Positions 12,614 through 21,445 of a stretch of DNA of 64,000 nucleotides are shown here, one piece after another. The stretch is from positions 62,001-126,000 of the forward strand of contig JAUJOA010000002.1 of assembly GCA_030447875.1 (NCBI GenBank), written 5' to 3'. A program made the position numbers and the translations under genes. This stretch comes from Thermoleophilaceae bacterium (GTDB lineage Bacteria; Actinomycetota; Thermoleophilia; Solirubrobacterales; Thermoleophilaceae). How positions within the stretch are numbered: the stretch's first letter is position 1; every line of letters begins with the position of its first letter. The notes beneath the pieces were generated by a model. It had not been told where the DNA came from, searched no databases, and worked only from the letters and a program-made list of their open reading frames with translations.

Positions 12614-12778
12614 GGCCGTCCAAGCCGGCCTTGCAGGCGCGTCCGCCGCGGTGGAGCCCCTCCAGGGAAATATCCGAGCGCCTCGGCCGGGTCGCCGACC
12701 GCCTGCCCGGGGGCGTTCGCGCTCGCGGCTAGGGGATCGGCTCGGCCCACATCGATCGCATGAGCCGGGCGAAGAAAA

Positions 12779-12808
12779 AGAGCGACCCGCCGTTAGGCGG
12801 GCCGCTCT
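12779..12808 (-). terminator. Rho-independent terminator for the minus-strand membrane protein gene
   Basis: A 13-base-pair stem with one A-C mismatch and a GTTA loop. On the minus strand the stem is followed by CTTTTTCTTC (12771-12780), a proper U-rich tail. It lies about 45 bases beyond the stop of the minus-strand gene at 12854. It has no U-tract for plus-strand reading, although a stem this strong may also slow transcripts leaving dxs. Confidence 0.85.
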
Positions 12809-12853
12809 GAGGGAGGAGTGATGCGTATGTGATCGATGAGAGAAGTCTTGTAC

Positions 12854-13207
12854 CTACGCGCTACGGCTGTATCGGGTGACCGCGATCAACGCCAGCTGAG
12901 CCAGTCCTGCGGCGGCGAACAGGGCCGCGGCGCGGGGCTCAGCCGCAAGGGCGGTCAGCGCCCCCGCTCCGAGCAGTCCCACCGCCAGCGCGCGGTCGTA
13001 GGCAGCGTGGGCAGCCAGCGAGACCGCACCCGCTCCATCGCCGACGCCCGCGCCGAGCGCGAGTCCCATCAGCGTGGTGCCCAGGAAGACGCCGGCGACT
13101 ATCCCGGCGGCCCCGAGCCCAAGGGCGAACGGCGCGGCCGCGACCGCCATCCCGAGCGTCAGCTCGAGGGCTCCGTGAACCGGGAGAGGAATAAGTCGAA
13201 GCAACAT
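12854..13207 (-). CDS. Small integral membrane protein, four predicted helices
   Basis: 117 residues from ATG 13207. Hydrophobic stretches at about residues 10-30, 35-55, 68-85 and 90-110, rich in Ala, Gly and Leu. There are no charged catalytic motifs, and the C-terminus RYSRSA is basic, probably cytoplasmic. It resembles the small DUF-type four-helix proteins of actinomycetes but no family is claimed. It has its own terminator and faces tlyA across a spacer holding a CRP-like operator, so its expression may respond to a CRP/FNR-family regulator. Confidence 0.75.
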   Translation of the reverse strand: MLLRLIPLPVHGALELTLGMAVAAAPFALGLGAAGIVAGVFLGTTLMGLALGAGVGDGAGAVSLAAHAAYDRALAVGLLGAGALTALAAEPRAAALFAAAGLAQLALIAVTRYSRSA

Positions 13208-13242
13208 AGGGTTAACCAACCTAGCTGGCAGGTCGCAGATGT

Positions 13243-13260
13243 GTGTGAGCTGAATCACAC
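13243..13260. promoter_or_regulatory. CRP/FNR-family-like operator between divergent genes
   Basis: GTGTGA-GCTGAA-TCACAC: perfect 6-base arms around a 6-base spacer, which contains the textbook CRP half-sites TGTGA and TCACA. It lies 36 bases from the membrane-protein start and 43 bases from the tlyA start. The spacing fits a promoter site, but no CRP gene is visible in the window. Confidence 0.5.
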
Positions 13261-13302
13261 GCCCGATCGAATCGCTGCGTCAGTGGCGGATACGCTCCGC
13301 CG

Positions 13303-14094
13303 ATGCTCAAGACGAGGCTCGACGCGCTGCTCGTGCAGCGGGGTCTATACGGGTCCCGAACGCGCGCGGCGGCGGCGGTCATGGCGGGCGAGGTGCGAGT
13401 CGGGGAGGGCGGCACTCGGACCGCCAAGCCCGGTGACCGCGTCTCGACCGACGTAGCCGTCGAGATCGATCCCCGGCGCGACTATGTCTCGCGCGGCGGG
13501 GTCAAGCTCGCCAACGCCCTCGACGCGCTCGAGCTGGACGTGAGCGCCCGCCGCTGCCTCGACGCCGGCTCCTCGACGGGGGGCTTCACCGACTGCCTGC
13601 TGAAGCGCGACGCGGCGCACGTGACGGCGGTGGACGTGGCTTACGGGCAGCTCGACTGGCGGCTGCGCGGCGACGACCGCGTCACGGTGATCGAGCGAAC
13701 CAACGCACGCGCTCTCCGGCCGGAGCTCTTGCCCTATCGACCGGACCTGATCGTCGCCGACGTGTCGTTCATCTCGCTCACCAAGGTCCTGCCGGCGGTG
13801 CTCGCCTGTGCCGACGATCGCTTCGACTGCCTGGCGCTCGTCAAGCCGCAGTTCGAGGTGGGGCGCAGTCGAGTCGGAGGAGGGGGTGTCGTGCGCTCCT
13901 CGGACGACCGCCGCTCGGCGCTCGTTGCGGTCGGGTCGCATGTCATCGAGCTCGGCTACACGGTGCTCGGGTTCCAGCCGTCGGGACTACCGGGGCCCGC
14001 CGGCAACCGCGAGACCTTCGTATGGATCGCCCCCCGCGGCGACCGGCGCTCGATCGGGGACGTCCATGCCGCCGCCTGGCATGCCGAGCCATGA
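13303..14094 (+). CDS. tlyA: TlyA-family rRNA 2'-O-methyltransferase
   Basis: 263 residues. In mycobacteria TlyA methylates 16S C1409 and 23S C1920 and affects capreomycin action. An S4 RNA-binding domain fills residues 1-60 (LDALLVQRGLYGSRTRA). The FtsJ-like domain follows with YVSRGGVKL, the SAM motif DAGSSTGGFTDCLL, VADVSFISL and LVKPQFE, giving the catalytic Lys-Asp-Lys type residues. It ends with ATGA overlap into the NAD kinase gene. The order tlyA-ppnK-recN is that of Mycobacterium tuberculosis. Confidence 0.94.
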   Translation: MLKTRLDALLVQRGLYGSRTRAAAAVMAGEVRVGEGGTRTAKPGDRVSTDVAVEIDPRRDYVSRGGVKLANALDALELDVSARRCLDAGSSTGGFTDCLLKRDAAHVTAVDVAYGQLDWRLRGDDRVTVIERTNARALRPELLPYRPDLIVADVSFISLTKVLPAVLACADDRFDCLALVKPQFEVGRSRVGGGGVVRSSDDRRSALVAVGSHVIELGYTVLGFQPSGLPGPAGNRETFVWIAPRGDRRSIGDVHAAAWHAEP

Positions 14095-14948
14095 GCAAGC
14101 CCCGCGCGATCAGCATCCTGACCCACCAGAACCCCGACGACACGGCCGTGGCGCTGCGGCGGGTGGTGGAGGATGCAACCGGCGCCGGCGTCGAGGTTCG
14201 GGTCGGGGAGGAGGAGGTCGAGAAGCACGGCCTGACGGAGCGCGAGGGCCTGAGCCTCGGCGTCGATCCCGCCGCCGAGACGGAGCTCGGGGTCGTGCTC
14301 GGCGGCGACGGCACGATCCTGCGGGCCCTGCGGATGTTCGCGGGGAGCGGCGTACCCGTGTTCTCTTTCAACTTCGGCGCTATCGGCTTCCTCTCGACGG
14401 TCGACCATGGCGAGCTCGAGGACGGGCTGAGGCGCGTCCTGTCCGGGGACTTCGAGACCGTCTCGATGCCGGCACTCGCCATCGAGACGCACGACGGTAC
14501 GCGCCGCGCCGCGGGCGACATCTCGTTTCACCGTCGTCCCGATGCCCGGGTGGCGGAGCTTGCGTACTCCGTCGAGGACGAGCAGCTGGGAAGGGTGCGC
14601 TGCGACGGCCTCGTGGCCTCCACCCCGGTCGGCTCGACCGGCTACAACCTCGCGAACGGCGGCCCGCTGCTGGCATGGGGAGTAGAGGGCTTCGTGGTCT
14701 CCTTCATCGCGCCTCACAGCCTCACCGCGCGCGCCGTCGTGGTGGCGCCGGACACCCCGCTGCATGTGCTCAACTGCTCGGATCGGGATGGCGTCGACGT
14801 CACGACCGACGGTCGCCGGGTGTGTCCGCTCGCGCCGAGGGACGATCTCGAGGTCCGCTTCGAGCATGACAAGATCCTCCTGGCTCAGACGCCTGGCTCC
14901 ACGTTCTACCGGCGGCTCCGCGAGAAGTTCGGGCGGATCGCGTACTGA
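14091..14948 (+). CDS. nadK: NAD kinase
   Basis: 285 residues. Phosphorylates NAD to NADP with ATP or polyphosphate. Hallmarks: VVLGGDGTILRALR (the GGDG catalytic loop), FNFGAIGFLS, VASTPVGSTGYNLANGGP, and IAPHSLTARAVV. The start ATG 14091 overlaps the tlyA stop by 4 bases, so it is probably coupled. Normal length and no anomalies. The next gene, recN, starts about 140 bases on. Confidence 0.95.
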   Translation: MSKPRAISILTHQNPDDTAVALRRVVEDATGAGVEVRVGEEEVEKHGLTEREGLSLGVDPAAETELGVVLGGDGTILRALRMFAGSGVPVFSFNFGAIGFLSTVDHGELEDGLRRVLSGDFETVSMPALAIETHDGTRRAAGDISFHRRPDARVAELAYSVEDEQLGRVRCDGLVASTPVGSTGYNLANGGPLLAWGVEGFVVSFIAPHSLTARAVVVAPDTPLHVLNCSDRDGVDVTTDGRRVCPLAPRDDLEVRFEHDKILLAQTPGSTFYRRLREKFGRIAY

Positions 14949-15086
14949 GTAGGCAGTAGGCAGCACTCGAACGCGATCCTGCTCCTCGGCTGCTCCCTCC
15001 CCGGAGTGCAACAGGCGCTCGACAGGACCGCTACATCCGCGGCGCGAAGCGCTCATCCGTCGGTCCCCGCTGCTAGACCTCAGCGC

Positions 15087-16766
15087 GTGCTGCTCGAGCT
15101 GCGCGTCGAGAATCTCTTGCTCATCGAGCGCGCGGAGCTGCGGCTCGGTCCCGAGCTGAATGCGATCACGGGAGAGACCGGCGCGGGGAAGACGGTGCTG
15201 GCCCATGCCCTGGACCTCCTGCTTGGAGGGCGGCCACGCTCGGGCATCGTGCGCCCGGGCGCCGGGGAGGCGTACGTCGAGGGCGTCTTCTCCGTCCCCG
15301 ACGAGCTGTTCACGGCAGAGGGGCTCGAGGAGCTTCGCGAGCGGCTTCCGGACGACCTCGACGAGATCGTGCTCGGGCGGCGCGTAAGCGCCGAGGGCCG
15401 CACGCGCGCGTTCATCCAGGGCCGCTCGGCGTCCGCGTCGGACCTCCGTGAGCTGGGCGGCCGACTCGTCTCGTTCTACGGCCAGCACGAGCATCGGAAG
15501 CTCACTCTGGCTTCGGCGCAGCTCCAGGCGCTCGACCGCTTCTGTGGCCCCGAGCACCTGGCCGAGCTGAGCGCCTTCGCCGCCTCTCACGCGCGTGTAC
15601 TCGTCCTTCGCAAGGAGGTTCAGGATCTGCGCGAGCGTGCCGGGGCGCGCGACCGCGATCGGGATCTCCTGATGTTCGAGCTCGAGGAGATCGATGCGCT
15701 CCGGCCCACGGAGGAAGAGCGCGACGCGCTGGCCGCCGAGCGGCAACGACTCAGGGGGCTCGACGAGCTGACCGCCGGCGCGGGTGCGGCGGCCGAGACG
15801 TTGGCGCCCGAGCTGCCCGACGCTCCCGGGGTCCTGGCGCTGATCGCCGACGGGGAGCGTCAGGCGCAGGCCGCGGCGGGTCTCGACCCACAGCTCGCCG
15901 GCATCGTCGAACGGCTCACCGCCCTGCGGCTCGAGGCAGAGGACCTCGCGGCCGAGCTCCGTCGCTACGGCGCCGAGCTCGCCGCGGAACCCGGGCGGCT
16001 CGACGAGGTCGAGGAGCGGCTCGATCTCTACGACCGCCTGGAGCGCAAGCACGGTGGGAGCGTCGCGAGCGTGCTGGCGCACGGGCGGCGTTGCCGGGAG
16101 GAGCTCGAGCGGCTCGAGCTCTCCGAGATCTCGCTCGAGCGGGCGGAGGCGGACCTGGCCGCCGCCACGACCGAGGAGGACGCTCGGGCGGACGCCCTCA
16201 CCCTCGCGCGTCGACGCGCCGCCCCGCTGCTGGCCGAGCGGGTTCGAGTGGAGCTGGCGAGCCTGGCGATGGAGGGAGCGGCCTTCGATGTCCGCCTGCA
16301 CGCCCGCGAGCAACGCGGATCGACGGGCGACGAGCGCGCGGAGTTCGTGATCGCCCCGAACCCTGGCGTGCCGGCAGCACCACTTCGCGACACGGCCTCC
16401 GGCGGGGAGCTTTCCCGCGCGATGCTCGCCCTGATGAGCGTCGCGAGCGGCGACGCCGGTCACACGCTCGTCTTCGATGAGGTCGATGCCGGCATCGGCG
16501 GCCAGACGGCGCGAGCGGTGGGCGAGCGGCTGCGGAGGCTGAGCGTCGATGCCCAGGTGCTGTGCATCACGCATCTGCCTCAGATCGCCTCGCTCGCCGA
16601 GCACCACTTCCGCATTGAGAAGGAGCCCGGGGAGGGCGTGGCCCGGGCCTCCGTCGAGCGGCTCGAAGGCGCCGGGGTGGTCGAGGAGCTCTGCCGCATG
16701 CTCGGCGCTGACACGGACGATGCAGGCGCTCGCAGGCACGCGAAGGAGCTGCTCGCAGCGGCCTGA
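15087..16766 (+). CDS. recN: DNA repair protein RecN
   Basis: 559 residues from GTG 15087. SMC-like ATPase that acts at double-strand breaks. Walker A GETGAGKT sits near residue 30, the signature TASGGELSRAMLAL near residue 435, and Walker B LVFDEVDAGIGG follows. A coiled-coil arm occupies roughly residues 160-380. GTG 15087 is preferred over an upstream GTG at 15006 because VLLELRVENLLLIERAEL is the standard N-terminus. The 138-base spacer upstream shows no LexA box, although recN is SOS-induced in many bacteria. Confidence 0.95.
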   Translation: MLLELRVENLLLIERAELRLGPELNAITGETGAGKTVLAHALDLLLGGRPRSGIVRPGAGEAYVEGVFSVPDELFTAEGLEELRERLPDDLDEIVLGRRVSAEGRTRAFIQGRSASASDLRELGGRLVSFYGQHEHRKLTLASAQLQALDRFCGPEHLAELSAFAASHARVLVLRKEVQDLRERAGARDRDRDLLMFELEEIDALRPTEEERDALAAERQRLRGLDELTAGAGAAAETLAPELPDAPGVLALIADGERQAQAAAGLDPQLAGIVERLTALRLEAEDLAAELRRYGAELAAEPGRLDEVEERLDLYDRLERKHGGSVASVLAHGRRCREELERLELSEISLERAEADLAAATTEEDARADALTLARRRAAPLLAERVRVELASLAMEGAAFDVRLHAREQRGSTGDERAEFVIAPNPGVPAAPLRDTASGGELSRAMLALMSVASGDAGHTLVFDEVDAGIGGQTARAVGERLRRLSVDAQVLCITHLPQIASLAEHHFRIEKEPGEGVARASVERLEGAGVVEELCRMLGADTDDAGARRHAKELLAAA

Positions 16767-16826
16767 TCCAGAGGCGTGACACCTCCCGGGCGGCGGACCG
16801 GAGCGTACACTCAGGTGCCCCCCGCC

Positions 16827-18023
16827 ATGGCCGCTTCGCGCACGACAAGCAGCCCTCCGAAGGCGGCACAGCGCTCCTCGAAGGAGTTGTCGCACACGCG
16901 AGAGGTGGTGGGGAAGGCTCGGCTCGGACGGCGTACGAAGCGGCTCGTGAAGCGTCTGGATCCCGGCGACGTCGCGGTCATCGATCATGAGGACATCGAC
17001 CGCGTCTCCGCGGAGGATCTGGTGGCGAGCGGCGTGGCCTGTGTCGTGAACGTCGCCCCGTCGTCGTCGGGGCGCTATCCCAACCAGGGCCCGATGATCC
17101 TGGCCGAGGGCGGATTGCATCTGGTCGACATGTCCGGGGTGGATCTCTTCGGGATCCTCAGGGACGGTGACGCCGTGACCGTCAGAGGCGGCGTGCTGCT
17201 GCGCGAGGAAGAGGTCATCGGCGACGGGGAGGTGCAGGACCTCGAGTCGGTCACGCACGCCCTCGACGCGGCGCGCCGCACCATCGGGGACGCGCTCGAG
17301 GCGTTTGCCGAGAACACGATGGCCCACATCCTCGAGGAGCGCGAGCTCCTCGCAGGCCATCTCGAGCTTCCCGACTTCGACACCGAGATCCGGGACCGGC
17401 CGGCCCTGGTCGTCGTCCGAGGGGTCGACCACCAGAGGGACCTACGCATGCTGCGCCCGTACGTGCGCGACATGAGCCCGGTGCTCGTCGCGGTCGACGG
17501 AGGCGCCGACGCCATCCTCGAGGAGGGCTTCAAGCCGGACATGATCGTCGGCGACATGGACTCCGCCACCAACACCGCGTTGAGCTCGGGCGCCGAGCTG
17601 GTCGTGCACGCCTACCCCGACGGACGGGCGCCCGGGCGTGCCAGGCTCGATTCGCTCGGGCTTCCCTACAAGGTGGCTCCGGCTCCCGCGACGAGCGAGG
17701 ACGTGGCCATGCTCATCGCGGCGGAGAAGGGAGCCGAGCTGATCGTCACGGTCGGATCGCACTTCAACCTCGTCGAGTTCCTCGACAAGAATCGCCGCGG
17801 GATGTCCTCCACCTTCCTCACCCGGCTGAGGGTCGGCGAGATCCTCGTCGATGCGAAGGGAGTGAGCCGCCTCTACCGGCCGTCGGCCGGCCGACGGCCG
17901 ATCATCGTGGTCACGCTCGCGGCGCTCGCGACGTTCATCGTCGTCGTCGCGACCTCGCCCAGCCTCGAGCCCTTCCTGGAGCTCCTGTGGCTGAAGCTCC
18001 AGGTCCTTCTGGGCCTGAAGTAG
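16827..18023 (+). CDS. steA: SteA-like cytokinetic ring protein (thiamin pyrophosphokinase-like fold)
   Basis: About 398 residues from ATG 16827; an upstream GTG at 16776 is possible. It matches the Rv1697/Cg1603 family. Corynebacterial SteA works with SteB at the division septum and affects cell-wall integrity. Visible parts are an RRTKRLVKRL start, a central TPPK-like segment (VAVDGGADAILEEG, MIVGDMDSA, ATSEDVAMLIAAEKGA, TVGSHFNLVEFLDKN), and one C-terminal membrane helix (about residues 360-380, IIVVTLAALATFIVVVA). The TPPK-like motifs suggest nucleotide binding but not necessarily thiamine metabolism. The partner mctB/steB starts 7 bases later. Confidence 0.88.
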   Translation: MAASRTTSSPPKAAQRSSKELSHTREVVGKARLGRRTKRLVKRLDPGDVAVIDHEDIDRVSAEDLVASGVACVVNVAPSSSGRYPNQGPMILAEGGLHLVDMSGVDLFGILRDGDAVTVRGGVLLREEEVIGDGEVQDLESVTHALDAARRTIGDALEAFAENTMAHILEERELLAGHLELPDFDTEIRDRPALVVVRGVDHQRDLRMLRPYVRDMSPVLVAVDGGADAILEEGFKPDMIVGDMDSATNTALSSGAELVVHAYPDGRAPGRARLDSLGLPYKVAPAPATSEDVAMLIAAEKGAELIVTVGSHFNLVEFLDKNRRGMSSTFLTRLRVGEILVDAKGVSRLYRPSAGRRPIIVVTLAALATFIVVVATSPSLEPFLELLWLKLQVLLGLK

Positions 18024-18030
18024 TCAGTCC

Positions 18031-18909
18031 TTGTTCGACTTTCGCTATCACGCCCTGTCGCTCGTGGCAGTGTTCCTCGCGCTCGCCATCGGAATCCTGC
18101 TCGGCGTGACGATCGGCGACTCGCTGGTCTCGCGCGCCGATCGCGGGCTGCGCGAGTCGCTCCGTCAGGACGTGGTCGAGGCGCGTGCGGCCAGCGACCG
18201 GGCCGGCACCGACCTCGAGCGCCGCGACGAGCTCATCCAGGACGTCCTCCCCGAGCTGGCCGGCGGAATGCTCTCAGGGGAAAGGGTGGCCGTGATCGGC
18301 GTCGGCTCGCTGCCCGAGGACACGGTGGCCTCGGTGCGGGAGGCGGTCGAGGCGGGGGGAGGGCGGCTTGACTCCGTCACCTCACTTCCCACTCCCCCTG
18401 TCACCGAGGCGCTCGCGAGGGCTGTCGGCGGTCGATTCGAGGGCGCCGAGGAGGACCCCGCGCTCGCGACTCGTCTCGGTCGGCGAATCGCCACCGCGGT
18501 GGCGAGGGGCGATGGCCTGGCGCGGCGGCTCGCCACCGAGCTGCCGGAGCAGTTCAGCGGCGACTACGAGGAGGCCACGGCGGTCGTCTACCACCGTGGA
18601 TCCACGGGAGAGCCCTCGGCCGAGACCGATGCCTTCGAGACGGCTCTCCTCGACGGCCTCGACGACCAGGGGGTGCTCACCGTCGGCGTCGAGGAGTCCG
18701 ATGCCGAGCCCTCCCAGATCTCGTTCTATACGGGACGCGGCCTCTCGAGCGTCGACAGCGTCGACCTGTCCGGCGGCAGGCTCGCACTCGTCTACGCGCT
18801 CGCCGGCGCGGATGGAAGCTTCGGCTTCAAGGACACCGCCGACGAGCCGCTACCAGAGCTTCCGAGTCCGCGCACGTCGGGGGAGCCGGCCGTCCGCAGC
18901 CGCCGGTAG
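18031..18909 (+). CDS. MctB/SteB-family membrane-anchored protein
   Basis: 292 residues from TTG 18031 (FDFRYHALSLVAVF). The family is called copper transporter MctB in M. tuberculosis (Rv1698) and SteB in corynebacteria. The FDFRYH start and one membrane helix at about residues 9-27 are diagnostic. A periplasmic coiled coil follows, then a globular domain with a GERVAVIGVG strand and the GRGLSSVDSVD and GSFGFKDTAD segments. No metal-binding cluster stands out, so a structural role with SteA is as likely as copper export. Sits between steA and a GT4-type gene. Confidence 0.85.
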   Translation: MFDFRYHALSLVAVFLALAIGILLGVTIGDSLVSRADRGLRESLRQDVVEARAASDRAGTDLERRDELIQDVLPELAGGMLSGERVAVIGVGSLPEDTVASVREAVEAGGGRLDSVTSLPTPPVTEALARAVGGRFEGAEEDPALATRLGRRIATAVARGDGLARRLATELPEQFSGDYEEATAVVYHRGSTGEPSAETDAFETALLDGLDDQGVLTVGVEESDAEPSQISFYTGRGLSSVDSVDLSGGRLALVYALAGADGSFGFKDTADEPLPELPSPRTSGEPAVRSRR

Positions 18910-18918
18910 GTTCAGGCC

Positions 18919-19770
18919 GTGCCGTCGCTCCCGCTGCTCGTATCCCTCGCGGTCGCGGCACTGATCGTCCCCGCGGCTGTGCGCGGCCTCCGCGAGCAAG
19001 GACTTGTCCGTGAGAACTACCGTGGCGCCGCGGTGGCGTTTCCGGCCGGGGTGGCGATCATCGTGGCCGCGCTGCTCGCCCTCGTGCCGCTGGCCCTCGC
19101 GCGCGAGCTCGGGGTCGACGACGTGTTCACCTCCGCCTTCGGGCAGGGGCTCACGTACGTGGTGGGCGTGGCCCTGCTCGGGTTGGTCGACGATCTCGTG
19201 GGCCAGGGACCCCCCACCGCCGACGTGGGCCCGCGCGGCTGGCGCGGGCATGCGCGCGCGACGGTGGGCGGCCGCCTGTCGACCGGAGCCCTGAAGGCCG
19301 CCGGCTCGCTTGGCCTCGCCCTGTACGTCCTCGGCGGTCAGGGGCTTAGCGCGAGCGAGTATCTGCTCGGCGTGGCGGTCCTCGTGCTCGCCACGAACTT
19401 CTTCAACCTGCTCGACCTGCGTCCGGGGCGCTCGGCGAAGGCGCTGCTGCTGCTCGGCGCGGGCCTCACGATCGGATCGCTGAACCTGCATCCGCTCTGG
19501 ACGCTCGGCATCTTCCTCGGCCCGCTTCTCGTGCTGCTGCCGCTCGACCTGCGTGAGCGCGGGATGCTCGGGGACACGGGCTCGAACGCCGTTGGCGCGA
19601 TCGCGGGGCTGTGGCTGATCCTGACGCTTTCCACGACCGGCCAGACGGTCGCGCTTGCTCTAATCGCGCTCGCGACGGCGTATGGCGAGTTTCGGTCGAT
19701 TTCCGCGCTCATCGACCGGACGCCGGGATTGCGGCAGATAGACTCGCTCGGGAGAGCCTCTCATGCGTGA
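18919..19770 (+). CDS. GT4-family phospho-glycosyl transferase (MraY/WecA-like membrane protein)
   Basis: 283 residues, mostly hydrophobic, about 9 membrane helices. The polyprenyl-phosphate sugar-1-phosphate transferase family is shown by ENYRG near the N-terminus, GLVDDLVG (the DD motif), [11 protein letters not shown] (the NxxNxxD motif) and [10 protein letters not shown]. It probably passes a sugar-1-phosphate to undecaprenyl phosphate for a cell-wall polymer. The substrate is unknown. Starts GTG 18919 and overlaps pyrG by 8 bases. Not present at this place in mycobacteria, so it is an addition to the cluster. Confidence 0.85.
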   Translation: MPSLPLLVSLAVAALIVPAAVRGLREQGLVRENYRGAAVAFPAGVAIIVAALLALVPLALARELGVDDVFTSAFGQGLTYVVGVALLGLVDDLVGQGPPTADVGPRGWRGHARATVGGRLSTGALKAAGSLGLALYVLGGQGLSASEYLLGVAVLVLATNFFNLLDLRPGRSAKALLLLGAGLTIGSLNLHPLWTLGIFLGPLLVLLPLDLRERGMLGDTGSNAVGAIAGLWLILTLSTTGQTVALALIALATAYGEFRSISALIDRTPGLRQIDSLGRASHA

Positions 19771-21445
19771 TCGACAGCCGCCGACCAGGTTCATATTCAT
19801 CACCGGGGGCGTGGTGTCGGCGCTCGGGAAGGGCATCGCGGCGGCGTCGATCGGCCGCCTGCTCGTCTCGCGCGGGATGAAGGTCACGCTCCAGAAGTTC
19901 GATCCCTACATCAACGTGGATCCGGGCACGATGAGCCCGTTTCAGCACGGGGAGGTCTTCGTGACCGAGGACGGCGCCGAGGCCGACCTGGATCTCGGCC
20001 ACTACGAGCGGTTCACCGACGTCAACACGACGCGGGGGTCGAACGTCACGACCGGGGCCGTCTACGACACGATCATCAGGCGCGAGCGCCGTGGGGACTA
20101 CCTAGGCGGCACCGTGCAGGTGATCCCCCACATCACGGACGAGATCAAGCAGCGGATCCGCCTGGTCGCCGAAGCTCAGCAGGTCGACTTCGTGATCACG
20201 GAGATCGGCGGCACCGTCGGCGACATCGAGTCGCTGCCGTTCCTCGAGGCCCTGCGCCAGTTCCAGTTGGAGCACGGGCGCAATCGCTGCATGTTCGTCC
20301 ACCTCACGCTGGTTCCCTACCTGGGCCACGCCGGAGAGCTGAAGACGAAGCCCACGCAGCACTCCGTCCAGGAGCTGCGCCGGATCGGCGTTCAGCCCGA
20401 CATGGTCATGTGTCGCTCCGAGGGACCGCTCTCGCGCGAGATCCGCGAGAAGATCGCCCTGTTCGCGAACGTGCCGGTCGACGCGACGGTGTCGGCTCGC
20501 GATGTCGACTCCATCTACAAGGTGCCGCTCTACTTCCGCGCCGAGGGCGTGGACGACGTGATCCTCGATCACTTCGGACTCGAGGCGGAGCCCTCCGACC
20601 TGTCCGACTGGGAGTCGCTCGCCACCCGTGGCGACGCCGCTAGCGACGTGGTTCGGATCGGGCTCGTAGGCAAGTACGTGAAGCTCGAGGACGCGTACCT
20701 GTCGGTGATCGAGGCGCTGAACCATGCCGGCCTCAATCACGGGGTGAAGGTGGAGGTTCGCTGGATCGACGCCGAAGGGCTCGACCGCGAGGAGGCCGAG
20801 CGCCAGCTGGACGCGTGCGACGGAATCCTGATCCCGGGCGGCTTCGGAATCCGCGGGATCGAGGGCAAGGTGCGCGCGGCCCGCTTCGCCCGCGAGCGAA
20901 GCGTCCCCTACCTGGGTATCTGCCTCGGCATGCAGATCGCGGTGGCCGAGTTCGCCAGGCACGTGGCGGACATGGACGGCGCCAACTCGACCGAGTTCGA
21001 TCCCGAGACCCCCTACCCGGTGATCGACCTCCTGCCCGAGCAGAAGGAGGTCCGGAGCTTGGGGGGGACGATGCGCCTCGGCGCCGACCCGGTGAAGCTC
21101 CACGAGGGAACCCGCGCGCGGGAGGTCTACGGCGAGGCGGTCATCTACGAGCGTCACCGTCACCGCTACGAGGTGAACAACCACCTGCGCGGGCACCTGG
21201 AGCGGGAGGGGCTCGTCTGCTCCGGAACGTCCCCCGACGACCGGCTCGTGGAGCTCGTCGAGCTGCCCGACCACCCCTTCTTCGTCGCCTCGCAGTTCCA
21301 TCCGGAGTTCAAGTCGCGGCCGCTGCGGCCGCAGCCCCTCTTCCGAGAGTTCGTTCGCGCGGCAATCGATCGCGCGCGTGAGCGGTCGGTCGTCCCGCAC
21401 TCCGCGATCACCGCCACCCGAGCGGAGCGGACGACCACCACCTGA
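19763..21445 (+). CDS. pyrG: CTP synthase
   Basis: 560 residues. Makes CTP from UTP, ATP and glutamine. The synthetase domain opens with [20 protein letters not shown] and has [20 protein letters not shown]. The class I glutaminase domain has [20 protein letters not shown] (nucleophile Cys) and [10 protein letters not shown]. Complete and typical. Flanked by a GT4-type gene and an M20 peptidase with overlaps on both sides, which places it inside a long operon. Confidence 0.98.
   Translation: MRDRQPPTRFIFITGGVVSALGKGIAAASIGRLLVSRGMKVTLQKFDPYINVDPGTMSPFQHGEVFVTEDGAEADLDLGHYERFTDVNTTRGSNVTTGAVYDTIIRRERRGDYLGGTVQVIPHITDEIKQRIRLVAEAQQVDFVITEIGGTVGDIESLPFLEALRQFQLEHGRNRCMFVHLTLVPYLGHAGELKTKPTQHSVQELRRIGVQPDMVMCRSEGPLSREIREKIALFANVPVDATVSARDVDSIYKVPLYFRAEGVDDVILDHFGLEAEPSDLSDWESLATRGDAASDVVRIGLVGKYVKLEDAYLSVIEALNHAGLNHGVKVEVRWIDAEGLDREEAERQLDACDGILIPGGFGIRGIEGKVRAARFARERSVPYLGICLGMQIAVAEFARHVADMDGANSTEFDPETPYPVIDLLPEQKEVRSLGGTMRLGADPVKLHEGTRAREVYGEAVIYERHRHRYEVNNHLRGHLEREGLVCSGTSPDDRLVELVELPDHPFFVASQFHPEFKSRPLRPQPLFREFVRAAIDRARERSVVPHSAITATRAERTTTT

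Noticed and set aside
12614-12732. Short coding-like stretch after dxs ending at TAG 12730-12732
   Set aside because: GC3 bias is good over about 38 codons, but there is no start codon in frame and no family, so it is not listed as a gene.
14949-15086. Expected LexA box in front of recN
   Set aside because: The spacer was read for the CGAAC-N4-GTTCG pattern and only a partial CGAACGCGATCC was seen, so no SOS site is claimed.
13956-17432. A 1158-codon open frame on the minus strand across tlyA, nadK, recN and steA
   Set aside because: It is antisense to four well-supported genes and lacks any recognisable domain. Such frames arise from high-GC codon bias.
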